Origin: a bacterium
Lineage (GTDB): Bacteria; Sumerlaeota; Sumerlaeia; UBA8349
Length of the DNA stretch: 7,347 bases
Reading direction: 5' to 3'
Assembly: GCA_013203855.1 (NCBI GenBank)
Contig: JABMPG010000798.1
Coordinates: 1-7,347, forward strand
Positions 1-6,515 of this stretch are shown one piece after another. The notes under the pieces were generated by a model. It was given only the letters and a program-made list of their open reading frames with translations. It did not search any database and was not told the origin of the DNA. Position numbers and translations under genes: made by a program. How positions within the stretch are numbered: the stretch's first letter is position 1; each line of letters opens with the position of its first letter.

Positions 1-2
1 CC

Positions 3-1046
3 CAGGAGCAGGTGATTCGGTCCCTTCCGCGCGATGTGGTTCTCATGGCGGATTTTGCGCGGGGGGGGTCGAAGACGATTCTGGGCAAGGAGCGGATCAT
101 CGACGAGTATTCCCTTTCGTACCCCGGGCCGAGTCCGCGCTTTACCAGAAGCATGGCAGTCGCGCGGAAGCGGGGGATGCGCATGGCGGCCAAACTTCAG
201 ATCGGAACGACGCACGAACTGGCCACGGTTCCGAACCTGCCGCTTATCGGGTCGATCTACGACAAGGCCCGGGCCATGCGGCGAATTCGCGTGCATGATT
301 TCATGGGTTGCTGGAATTTCGGGAACATGCTGACGGCAAACACGACGGCTCTGGCGCGGTTTCTGGACGCGCCCCGCCTGGCGCCCCGAGAGAAGGCCTT
401 GCGGGATTTCGCGAAGAATTATTTGCCGGGCTGTGATGCGAAGGGGGTGGCCCGGGCGTGGGATCTGTTCGCCGGGGCGATGGATTTCTATCCGTTCACG
501 ATCCCGTTCATCTACCATAGTCCGATCAACTATGCGGCGGCCTTTCCGATCGAGCCCGGCCCGTTGCGCAAGGGCCCCGTGGGTCGGTCCTGGATGCACG
601 ACAAGGTGCGAGGCGACGAACTGGAACAGACCTTCGGCGCCTTCACGCTGCCGGAGATCATTGAGGGCTTGCGGCACCTGACGGCGCGGTGGTGGGAAGC
701 GACCAAGGTTTTCCTGGCGGCGACGGCCATGTGCGAGGGGAATCATGCCCGGGAGGAGCGGAACTCGGTCCAGTTCGCGGCTCACAGTTTTCAGAGCACG
801 TGGAACATCTACCGCGCCTATCCGCTCCGACAAGAATGGAAGAAATCGAACCTGGACCTGCTTCGTCCGATTCTCGAGGATGAACTGGCTCACCTGCCGG
901 AATTGGTTCCGCTACTCGAGTCGGACGAGCGGCTCGGATTTCACTCTGAGGCGCAGCACCGGATGGTGACGCCGGGCGGGGTCAAGAAGAAGGTGAGGAG
1001 GTTGCGGGCGCTGGCGGGAGCGAGGGCAGGAGTCAGGAGCCCGTAG
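3..1046 (+). CDS. C-terminal part of a large conserved protein, probably glycan-related (5' end outside window)
   Basis: The reading frame is open from the first bases of the window (Gln-Glu-Gln-Val...), so the GTG at 12 is most likely an internal valine and the real start lies upstream. The visible 347 residues end at TAG 1044-1046. I see no membrane segment. The segment around residues 64-115 (KLQIGTTHELATVPNLP, then GCWNFGNMLTANT) and the ending DERLGFHSEA (308-317) recall long proteins of unproven function that are common in Lentisphaerae, Planctomycetota and relatives. Those are often annotated as glycoside-hydrolase-like or DUF4838-like with a TIM-barrel core; this is recognition from memory, not a search. 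Residues 140-270 are rich in Trp, Phe and Tyr, which would suit a sugar-binding face. The last residues (ARAGVRSP) are encoded by a short tandem repeat and look like an added tail. The gene is on the same strand as the glycosidase at 1328, but 281 bases with hairpins separate them, so co-transcription is uncertain. The coding call is firm; the function is tentative. Confidence 0.8.
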   Translation, partial: QEQVIRSLPRDVVLMADFARGGSKTILGKERIIDEYSLSYPGPSPRFTRSMAVARKRGMRMAAKLQIGTTHELATVPNLPLIGSIYDKARAMRRIRVHDFMGCWNFGNMLTANTTALARFLDAPRLAPREKALRDFAKNYLPGCDAKGVARAWDLFAGAMDFYPFTIPFIYHSPINYAAAFPIEPGPLRKGPVGRSWMHDKVRGDELEQTFGAFTLPEIIEGLRHLTARWWEATKVFLAATAMCEGNHAREERNSVQFAAHSFQSTWNIYRAYPLRQEWKKSNLDLLRPILEDELAHLPELVPLLESDERLGFHSEAQHRMVTPGGVKKKVRRLRALAGARAGVRSP

Positions 1047-1055
1047 TCAGGAGCC
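1031..1055. repeat. Short tandem repeat across the stop codon of the upstream gene
   Basis: AGTCAGGAGCC occurs at 1031-1041 and again at 1045-1055, separated by CGT, giving a 14-base period. The stop codon TAG (1044-1046) of the upstream gene is formed where the second copy begins, so the repeat supplies the last residues and the stop. Only two copies are present. Confidence 0.7.
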
Positions 1056-1069
1056 AGAAGGTATCAGGG

Positions 1070-1094
1070 CCGGGAATCCCTTCCGGTTTCCCGG
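1070..1094. repeat. Inverted repeat, possible hairpin after the upstream gene
   Basis: CCGGGAA (1070-1076) pairs perfectly with TTCCCGG (1088-1094) around an 11-base loop, 23 bases after the stop codon of the upstream gene. GGAATCCC also recurs as a direct repeat (1073-1080 and 1093-1100). No T-run follows, so this is not a classical rho-independent terminator. It could stabilise the 3' end of the transcript or be chance in GC-rich DNA. Confidence 0.4.
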
Positions 1095-1123
1095 AATCCC
1101 CGTCGGAGAATCAAAAAGCGTGG

Positions 1124-1143
1124 GACCGGCGCCCCCGCCGGTC
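1124..1143. repeat. Strong 8-bp stem with CCCC loop, REP-like or terminator-like
   Basis: GACCGGCG (1124-1131) and CGCCGGTC (1136-1143) form a perfect 8-bp stem with a four-base CCCC loop. On the - strand the stem is followed after about eight bases by TTTTT (complement of 1113-1117), but no - strand gene ends nearby. On the + strand no T-run follows. The shape suits a dispersed REP-type palindrome, or an intergenic structure ending transcription of the upstream gene by a factor-dependent route. The pairing is seen directly; the role is a guess. Confidence 0.5.
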
Positions 1144-1312
1144 AGCCGTTGGGAGCACTCTCCCCGATCCGATTCGGACCTGACGCATTGCGACCCGCTC
1201 TCCCGCGAGACTCAGTTACTTTCCACATCGAGCACAGCCGAGGGCGGTTGTGCCACAATCAGCAATCCGGAGAGCTGGGGTACTGGACAGACCGGAAGGC
1301 ATCAAGCGACTT

Positions 1313-1318
1313 GGAGGA
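1313..1318 (+). promoter_or_regulatory. Ribosome binding site that decides the glycosidase start
   Basis: GGAGGA lies nine bases before ATG 1328, a suitable Shine-Dalgarno spacing. It directly abuts ATG 1319, which is too close for initiation there. It therefore supports the start at 1328 over ATG 1319 and over the in-frame GTG at 1250. Confidence 0.65.
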
Positions 1319-1327
1319 ATGATCAAC

Positions 1328-3319
1328 ATGCACAACCCGAAATGGTGCCTTTTCTTTGATTTTCATACGATGCCGGCTTGTCCGGACGTGGGGGCGGGGT
1401 TTGATTTCGATGCGATAGCGGACTGGTTTTGCGAGTGCGGGGTCGATTTCGTGGTCTTTCCCGCGCGATGCAACCTGGGGACGGCTTACTACAACACCGA
1501 GATCGGGACTCGGCATCCGTCTCTGCAATATGACCTCCTGGGCTCGCTCGCGAAGGCGTGCCATGCGAAGGGCATCGCGATCAGCGCCTATATCAATGTG
1601 GGGCTGAGCCATGAGGAAGGGCTGCGCCACCGGGAGTGGTTAGTCCTTCCCGAATCGGGCGAGACGTATGGGAAGCAGCGTCTCGATTCCTTCTTCCGCC
1701 AGATGTGTTACAACACGTCCTATGGGGATCATGTGACGGCCATGGCGCGCGAGGTGGTGGAGAAATGCGGCGTGGACGGGCTTTTTCTGGATTGCATGCA
1801 CACGAAGCCGTGCATCGGCGTGGAGTGCATAGAGAAGATGAAAACGGAGGGCGTGGACTGGGAGGATGCGGAGAGCCTGCATGATTTCAACTATCGCAAG
1901 ATCGTGGGGATGGCGAGGCGGATTTCGGAGGCGGCCCGAGCTGTGAAGCCGGACGTGATGCTGTATTTCAACGGCGTGGACTATGAGGCGCAGAGCGATA
2001 TCGGGACCTATCTCGAGTTCGAGTGCCTTCCGACGGGCGGCTGGGGATATGAGATGCTTCCGATGGGCGCGCGCTATCTTCGCACGCTGGGGAAGCCGGT
2101 TCTGAACATGACGGGCCGGTTCCATGGCTCATGGGGCGATTTCGGCGGGATTCGGAGCGAGGCGGCACTGGAGTACGATTGCCTCTACGGCCTGGCGAAC
2201 GGGCTGCGCACGACTATCGGCGATCATTTCCATCCGAGGGGCGATCTGAACCGGGCCGTGATGGACCTGGACCGGCGGATCTATACGCGGCTCCAAAAGC
2301 TCGAGCCGTGGATCGACGGGGCGGCGGCAGAGGTGGAAGTGGCGGTGCCGATGCTGATGCCTTACTCCGGCGGGAAGTACCAGGCGCCGGCCGCCTGGCA
2401 GGCTTACGCAACGCAGTTCGACGCGATCAAGGCCGCCACGCGGATGTTGTGCGAGCTGAAGATCCAGTTCGACGTTCCGTCCCTGGCCTCTTCATGGGAG
2501 AAGTACCGGCTGCTGATCCTTCCCGATTTTGTGACGATCGACGAAGAGATGAAGAAGAGACTCCGAGATCATCTCAACCGGGGTGGTGCGATTATTTCGA
2601 CGGGCTGGTCGGGGCTGAATCCGGAACGTGAAGATTTTGTCTTCGATGAATGGGGGGTGCGGTTCGAGGGCGAGAATCCGTGGCATCCCGCATACTTCAA
2701 CTGCGGGCCGGAGTTCCGCGAGGGCATGCCGGACATGCCGATCACGCTGTATGATCGGGGGACGTCGGTGAAGGCCAGCAAGGACACGCAGGTCCTCGCC
2801 ACGCTCGTTCAGCCCTATCACAACCGCCACTGGGATGGCGAGCATGGGTTCGTGTATCTGCCACCGGACCGGGACACGGGCGATCCGGTCGTGACGCTGA
2901 AGGGGCGGGTCGCACATATCACCCATCCCGTTTTCACTACTTACTACAATCAGGCTTCTCTTCCGATGAGACAAATGATCTCGAATCTGATGGGGATGCT
3001 TTTGCCCGAACCGATGGTGCTGTCACCGAACGCCCCGTCCTTCTCGCGCATCACGGTAACCCGCCAGCCGGGACGGCGTATGGTGCATGTTCTGGCCTAT
3101 CTTCCGGAGCAGCGCGGGGCGGGGAACAATATGATCGAGGAGCCGATCGAATTGAACGACATCGAGATTCGAATTCGAAAGGGCCAGGCACGCGTCGAAC
3201 GCGTTTACCTGGCGCCGGTGATGGAGGATCTGGCGTTTTCGGAGAATGGCGACGGTTATATTTCGGTAACGATCCCGCGCATCAGGGGTCATGCCGTTGT
3301 GGTCTTCGAGGAAAGTTGA
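1328..3319 (+). CDS. GHL6/alpha-L-fucosidase-like glycoside hydrolase with beta-galactosidase trimerisation-type domain
   Basis: This complete 663-residue protein has no signal peptide or membrane segment, so it is probably cytoplasmic. Residues about 1-330 fit a TIM-barrel hydrolase of the hypothetical glycosyl hydrolase 6 (GHL6) / GH29-like type. The signs are GVDFVVFPARCN (38-49), GIAISAYINVGLSHEEG (82-98), GLFLDCMH (151-158), YLEFECLP (228-235) and NMTGRFHGSWGDFGG (260-274). Asp155, at a barrel strand end, is the best nucleophile candidate; Glu230 or Glu232 may be the acid/base. Residues about 340-560 form an alpha/beta domain like the beta-galactosidase trimerisation (GATase-like) domain, with LLILPDFVTI (395-404) and LRDHLNRGGAIISTG (412-426). 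A beta-rich C-terminal domain ends the protein. Such proteins are often annotated as alpha-L-fucosidase or beta-galactosidase-like; the substrate here is unknown. The start at 1328 is chosen because GGAGGA lies nine bases upstream and the protein then begins at the conserved barrel. Family call is good, specificity low. Confidence 0.9.
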   Translation: MHNPKWCLFFDFHTMPACPDVGAGFDFDAIADWFCECGVDFVVFPARCNLGTAYYNTEIGTRHPSLQYDLLGSLAKACHAKGIAISAYINVGLSHEEGLRHREWLVLPESGETYGKQRLDSFFRQMCYNTSYGDHVTAMAREVVEKCGVDGLFLDCMHTKPCIGVECIEKMKTEGVDWEDAESLHDFNYRKIVGMARRISEAARAVKPDVMLYFNGVDYEAQSDIGTYLEFECLPTGGWGYEMLPMGARYLRTLGKPVLNMTGRFHGSWGDFGGIRSEAALEYDCLYGLANGLRTTIGDHFHPRGDLNRAVMDLDRRIYTRLQKLEPWIDGAAAEVEVAVPMLMPYSGGKYQAPAAWQAYATQFDAIKAATRMLCELKIQFDVPSLASSWEKYRLLILPDFVTIDEEMKKRLRDHLNRGGAIISTGWSGLNPEREDFVFDEWGVRFEGENPWHPAYFNCGPEFREGMPDMPITLYDRGTSVKASKDTQVLATLVQPYHNRHWDGEHGFVYLPPDRDTGDPVVTLKGRVAHITHPVFTTYYNQASLPMRQMISNLMGMLLPEPMVLSPNAPSFSRITVTRQPGRRMVHVLAYLPEQRGAGNNMIEEPIELNDIEIRIRKGQARVERVYLAPVMEDLAFSENGDGYISVTIPRIRGHAVVVFEES

Positions 3320-3350
3320 GAAGGGGGCGGCAGCGCCTTTGAGATTTCTC
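3318..3350. terminator. Possible weak bidirectional terminator between convergent genes
   Basis: The 39-base gap between two convergent genes holds nested inverted repeats. GAGAA (3318-3322) pairs with TTCTC (3346-3350) as an outer arm, and GGCG (3326-3329) pairs with CGCC (3334-3337) around a GCAG loop. On the + strand the inner stem is followed by TTT, and three G-U pairs could extend it. No real T-run exists on either strand, so termination is inferred mainly from gene arrangement. Confidence 0.3.
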
Positions 3351-3358
3351 CGCCAAGC

Positions 3359-5320
3359 TCAGGGACAGGATTTTACGATGACGACGTGGGGGAAGGCGCT
3401 CCACTCGCCCATTTTCCCCTGGTGGGTGGGGATGTCGACTTCTCCGGCCTCGAAATCGCGTCGATAGACGATGTCTTTGTAGCTATGCTCGCCGGCTTTC
3501 CATGTGGCGGTCATATCGGTCTTCTCCCATTCCGCGGGAAGACCCGGATCGCCCCTTTCCTGGACGAGGAGATAGACGGTGACGAGTTGGCTGACGGCGA
3601 GGGTCCATGGGACGGGGGCTTCGGTGGCGGAAACGCGACGGACGATGACGGCTTCGCTGCCGAGGAGTTGGTCGGGCACGCTGGTATAGTTGGCCGTCAT
3701 GCCTGCCGCGCGGGTGGCGCCCTCTTCCAGGTTGATGATCGCGAAAACGTCCTGTGGCGGGTTCATCTTTCCGATCGGTCCGGGGCCCTTGCTGGTTTCC
3801 CCGTTCGCCTCATAGGCGTCTTCATAGACCCGCACGGTCAGGTTGTCGATGTAGGCCGATTTGCCCTGGCCTCGGTTTCGGAGGGCGATCCCCCAGACGG
3901 CGGGTTGGCTGTGTCGGAACTCGCCACCGCTTCGGAATTCCTGGTTGTCGGACCCGGAGTAATAGTCAAAGACGTTGTTGCGGACGTCGAATACGAAGCG
4001 GCCGCTGGTCCATTTCCGGATTTCTCGCTGGCCGAAGGGGACAAAGGTCCGGGTGGCTTCTCGATAGTAGGTGATGAAACGTCCATCCCAACTGATGTAG
4101 GCGCCGACACCGCTGGTGTAGTAGGAGTTTTCGCGCGCGTTGGGATCGGATTCGTCAAACTTGCCTATCGTGGCGAGGAGGAGGTCTTTGCGCAAGTCAG
4201 TACCGTAGTAATCGAGTTCGATCTCGAACCGACCGCTGATGGGTTTTTCGAACATGTAGTAGGTGTAATCCTGGGGGCCGAGTTGGAGGGCCTTGCTGGA
4301 GCCTCCGGCCGGGGCGGGGGCTACGCCGGGCGCGCCGGAGCCGACCTTGAATCCTTCGGGAAGGCCGCCGTCGAGAGTGAGCTCGAAGGTTTCGCGAAGA
4401 GTGGAGGTTTTCGATTCCGACGGTTCAACCTGGCGGTCCATCTTCTCGACCTGGGGGACCTGGTAGACCTGCGGTTCGGGAAGTTCGGGCTTGCGGAGGT
4501 CGCGGACTTTCTTGTAGACGCGGACCCAGTCGGTGACCATCGAGACCCCTTCCATGTCGTTCAGTTTCATGCCGTCCCGTTCAAGGGCCGCGCCGGTTAT
4601 GACGGTGCTGAGGCGGACATCTGCGGGGGCGAAGCTGTTGGGGTTTCTCAGGACGCGAGTGGGCTGTCCGTCGAGGTACCAGACAATGATGTCTTCGTTC
4701 CACTCGCAGGCGTATAGGTGGAACTCCTCGTCGAGGGGCTTCTGTACCATATCGGAGACGTCGACGCGATGGCCGCTGGAGTAGTGCTGGCCTGGAGGGG
4801 GATCGCCTTCGTAGATATGGTAGAAGTGATAGTTGTTGGTTACCTCGTAAGGGGTGTGTCCCTCGTTGATGTCGATTTCGAAGAAGGGGGGCGTGGGGTA
4901 CTGGCCCGGGGGTCGATAGAGCCAGAAGGCGTTGTTGAGATAGTGGCCGTACTTCATGCGGCATTCGAAATAGCCGTATTGCTGGGTGAAGTTGGTCCAG
5001 ATGTGGGCGGTGGACCATTCCATGGCCCCGCGGGGCGGGTTCTCGCGTTTTGTGACCTGGTAGAGGAAGCCATCCTTAACGACATTATTCTCGGGCCAGC
5101 GACCCTCAATATGAGCGCCCCCGCGTGGTCCTGCCTGGGATACCCAGACGTCCCAGTCTACCGAGTCGCCGTTGAACTCGTCCTCGAAGGTGAGTTCCCA
5201 CTCGGCATTGTCGGGAGGGGCGGCCGAGATCGGCGCGACCGTGAGAAACAGACTTCCGAACAGAAGGGCCGTCAATCCCAGGAGAGTTGTCGTCCAATTG
5301 CCTCTATGCAGGCGTTTCAT
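3359..5320 (-). CDS. Secreted modular GH16 beta-glycan hydrolase with two C-terminal accessory domains
   Basis: This 653-residue exported protein starts with a Sec signal peptide: MKRLHRGNW, a hydrophobic stretch to about residue 29, and likely cleavage after SAA (32-34). The GH16 domain spans about 38-273, opening with LTFEDEFNG (43-51). The catalytic motif EIDINE lies at 148-153, with nucleophile Glu148, helper Asp150 and acid/base Glu153. The E-x-D-x-x-E spacing is the beta-bulge type shared by laminarinases, agarases and carrageenases, not lichenases. The residues after the motif are not the EYVG of typical laminarinases, so the substrate is open. A proline- and charge-rich linker (about 274-310) leads to a beta-rich domain (about 311-500) that looks like a concanavalin A/laminin-G jelly roll, probably glycan-binding. 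A final domain (about 520-653) is unrecognised. ATG 5335 would add five residues; ATG 5320 is preferred because the signal peptide then begins Met-Lys-Arg and GGGGA lies upstream. It has its own promoter. Confidence 0.9.
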   Translation of the reverse strand: MKRLHRGNWTTTLLGLTALLFGSLFLTVAPISAAPPDNAEWELTFEDEFNGDSVDWDVWVSQAGPRGGAHIEGRWPENNVVKDGFLYQVTKRENPPRGAMEWSTAHIWTNFTQQYGYFECRMKYGHYLNNAFWLYRPPGQYPTPPFFEIDINEGHTPYEVTNNYHFYHIYEGDPPPGQHYSSGHRVDVSDMVQKPLDEEFHLYACEWNEDIIVWYLDGQPTRVLRNPNSFAPADVRLSTVITGAALERDGMKLNDMEGVSMVTDWVRVYKKVRDLRKPELPEPQVYQVPQVEKMDRQVEPSESKTSTLRETFELTLDGGLPEGFKVGSGAPGVAPAPAGGSSKALQLGPQDYTYYMFEKPISGRFEIELDYYGTDLRKDLLLATIGKFDESDPNARENSYYTSGVGAYISWDGRFITYYREATRTFVPFGQREIRKWTSGRFVFDVRNNVFDYYSGSDNQEFRSGGEFRHSQPAVWGIALRNRGQGKSAYIDNLTVRVYEDAYEANGETSKGPGPIGKMNPPQDVFAIINLEEGATRAAGMTANYTSVPDQLLGSEAVIVRRVSATEAPVPWTLAVSQLVTVYLLVQERGDPGLPAEWEKTDMTATWKAGEHSYKDIVYRRDFEAGEVDIPTHQGKMGEWSAFPHVVIVKSCP

Positions 5321-5367
5321 GGTTCCGTTCCCCATCTTTCCGCAGATTCGTTGTTCATCTGAAAGCC

Positions 5368-5396
5368 ATCAGAACAACGCCGACCAGTTTTGTCAA
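5368..5396 (-). promoter_or_regulatory. Sigma70-type promoter for the GH16 gene
   Basis: Read on the - strand, a perfect TTGACA (complement of 5391-5396) is followed after exactly 17 bases by TCTGAT (complement of 5368-5373), which matches four of six -10 positions. Transcription would begin near 5361, leaving a leader of about 40 bases before ATG 5320. This implies that the secreted GH16 gene can be expressed independently of the UroD-like gene upstream. Confidence 0.6.
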
Positions 5397-5485
5397 TCGC
5401 CATCCTCACGGCGGCGGATGACGAGGGCGTCGGTCCGGCACTTGAGATAGTACAAGGACTTTGCGGACGGGGGGTGTCCGGCGGG
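5393..5485 (-). pseudogene. Possible remnant of a gene end, resembling the C-terminus of ribonucleotide reductase large subunit
   Basis: Directly after the TAA (5486-5488) of the UroD-like gene, the same - strand frame stays open for 30 codons to TGA at 5393-5395. The product begins PAGHPPSA and continues KSLYYLKCRTDALVIRRRED, then GD. Codons mostly end in C or G as in the genes around it. The K-S-L-Y-Y core is reminiscent of the C-terminal region of class I ribonucleotide reductase alpha subunits (K-T-L-Y-Y in E. coli NrdA). There is no start codon or ribosome binding site for it, so it would be a dead fragment. The match is short and from memory, so chance is quite possible. Confidence 0.25.
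5464..5480 (-). repeat. Small hairpin just after the UroD-like gene
   Basis: On the - strand CGGAC and GTCCG form a perfect 5-bp stem around a seven-base ACCCCCC loop, beginning five bases after the TAA of the UroD-like gene. No T-run follows. It may weakly stabilise the end of the message; it is not a convincing terminator. Confidence 0.25.
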
Positions 5486-6499
5486 TTACAGCGTTTTCCT
5501 GGACATGGCGCCGGCTTTTTCCGCGTATTCCCGGAAGAGGGCGAGGTAGATGCGGTAGTTTTCGAGGGAGACGCCGGGCGGGGTCTGGTGATCGCAACTG
5601 GGGAAGAAGCCGCCCTTCGCGGCCGTTGGCAGGAGGCGCTCGAACTCGGCCCGCATGGCCGCCTCGCCGTGGGGCATGGTCATCTTGTCGAAGTGGCCGA
5701 TGAAGCGCATGCGGGGGTGGGCGGCGCGGAGTCGGGCGAGATCGACGCCGGCCTGGCGTTCGAGGGGGAGAACGCCTTCGATGCCGGCTTCCTCGAACCA
5801 CGGGCCGGCCAGAGTAATGTCGCCGTCAGAGTCGATCAGGACGGGGATACCGCGCCGGTTGAGTTCGGGGATGACGCGCTGGTAGTACGGTTTCAGGAAT
5901 TCGTCGAAGAGGTCCTTTGAGAGCATGGGCCCGTGGTTGTAGCTCATGTCTTCAGCGAAGACCATGAAGTCGGGCGTGCAGATGGCGCAGAGATCCTCGG
6001 TGACTTTCAGTATCCATTCGGCCTGATCGCTGTTGATGCGGTGCATCAAATCCGGCTGCTCATAGAAGGCAAAAAGGTGGGGCTCGATGCCGAGAAGACT
6101 GCGGGGTTCCCAGAAGAAACCGCCGACTGAATACCAGACGACGGATTCGCCGCGGCTCTGTTCATCGGCCCAGCGGGTCCAGAGTTCGTGGTTGACGGGC
6201 TCTTCGGGATGGAGCAAGGGGAGGAGACGCTGGTAGTCGCGTTCGTCGGCGATGATGCCGGCTCCGTGGTGGGAGGGTCGGGGACATCCCGGGGCGCGAC
6301 TACGGAAGCTGGCGTCGTACTTGCAGAGATCGAGATCGAAGTACTTGCAGATGTCGTAGCGATCGGTCAACGACTGCGGCAGCCCTTCGGCGTACCAGCG
6401 TTCGAGGGTCTTGTCCCACCAACTGGCCCATTCTAGGATGGGCAGACGGTCGAATGGCTGGAAGTTGAAGATGGCTTGAAAGCGTTCTCGGGTGTTCAT
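5486..6499 (-). CDS. Uroporphyrinogen decarboxylase (URO-D/MtaA) superfamily protein with altered metal-site motif
   Basis: This 337-residue protein has the family opening MNTRERFQAIFNFQPFDRLP (1-20) and FAEDMSYNHGPMLSKDLFDE (181-200). It also has PVLIDSDGDI (219-228), GHFDKMTMPHG (268-278) and SCDHQTPPGVSLENY (301-315). The length fits the superfamily and no signal peptide is seen, so it should be a cytoplasmic TIM-barrel protein. Corrinoid methyltransferases of this superfamily (MtaA, CmuA) bind zinc through His-x-Cys and a later Cys. Here the His-x-Cys place appears to hold Asp223-Ser-Asp225, while Cys302 before Asp-His remains. True heme synthesis is unlikely, as no heme genes are nearby. 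A methyl-transfer or other lyase-like role, perhaps on a substrate released from glycans, is inference only. The start at ATG 6499 has AGGGAG eight bases upstream and matches the family N-terminus. The gene begins 16 bases after the preceding - strand gene, so they probably form an operon. Confidence 0.9.
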   Translation of the reverse strand: MNTRERFQAIFNFQPFDRLPILEWASWWDKTLERWYAEGLPQSLTDRYDICKYFDLDLCKYDASFRSRAPGCPRPSHHGAGIIADERDYQRLLPLLHPEEPVNHELWTRWADEQSRGESVVWYSVGGFFWEPRSLLGIEPHLFAFYEQPDLMHRINSDQAEWILKVTEDLCAICTPDFMVFAEDMSYNHGPMLSKDLFDEFLKPYYQRVIPELNRRGIPVLIDSDGDITLAGPWFEEAGIEGVLPLERQAGVDLARLRAAHPRMRFIGHFDKMTMPHGEAAMRAEFERLLPTAAKGGFFPSCDHQTPPGVSLENYRIYLALFREYAEKAGAMSRKTL

Positions 6500-6507
6500 C
6501 TTGGTGA

Positions 6508-6513
6508 CTCCCT
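6508..6513 (-). promoter_or_regulatory. Ribosome binding site of the UroD-like gene
   Basis: On the - strand AGGGAG lies eight bases before ATG 6499, inside the 16-base gap to the preceding gene. The preceding gene ends in a double in-frame stop, TAG immediately followed by TGA. The site excludes a much longer frame that runs upstream to 6796 and reads as low-complexity Arg/Ser/Pro out of frame with the neighbouring gene. Confidence 0.65.
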
Positions 6514-6515
6514 CA

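Larger units (their letters stand above)
1047..1327. other. Intergenic region with two hairpins, no gene seen
   Basis: This 281-base gap between two + strand genes has no convincing coding frame. A short + frame from GTG 1120 and the extension of the downstream gene to GTG 1250 both lack family-like sequence. The gap contains the end of a short tandem repeat, two inverted repeats (1070-1094 and 1124-1143) and the ribosome binding site of the next gene. I could not find a promoter with both good -35 and -10 boxes, although a promoter for the glycosidase gene is expected here. Confidence 0.6.

Noticed and set aside
12..14. GTG 12 as the true start of the first gene
   Set aside because: The frame is open to the window edge and the visible protein begins in the middle of a conserved region, so the gene continues upstream.
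1250..1327. GTG 1250 or ATG 1319 as start of the glycosidase gene
   Set aside because: The added residues do not look like part of the family and no ribosome binding site suits these starts; GGAGGA is correctly spaced only for ATG 1328.
1120..1359. Small + strand frame of 79 codons in the intergenic gap
   Set aside because: It runs through the hairpin and into the glycosidase gene in another frame, has no ribosome binding site that I can see, and its product has no recognisable features.
1640..2125. 161-codon - strand frame antisense to the glycosidase gene
   Set aside because: It is in codon register with the glycosidase gene and is explained by the same scarcity of TTA, CTA and TCA codons. 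The product is His/Arg/Leu-rich without recognisable motifs.
3386..5362. Two long + strand frames (443 and 214 codons, back to back in one register) antisense to the GH16 gene
   Set aside because: They are in exact codon register with the GH16 gene, so stops arise only where the gene uses TTA, CTA or TCA, which are rare here. The products are repetitive Gly/Val/Asp-rich sequence without family features, whereas the - strand frame has a signal peptide and the EIDINE motif.
5406..5801. 131-codon - strand frame overlapping the end of the UroD-like gene
   Set aside because: It is an alternative frame of that gene with an Arg/Pro-rich product typical of frame-shifted GC-rich coding sequence.
5390..6436. 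+ strand frames antisense to the UroD-like gene (5390-5920, 5933-6130, 6188-6436)
   Set aside because: They are in codon register with a gene that has clear family motifs; the antisense products show only biased composition.
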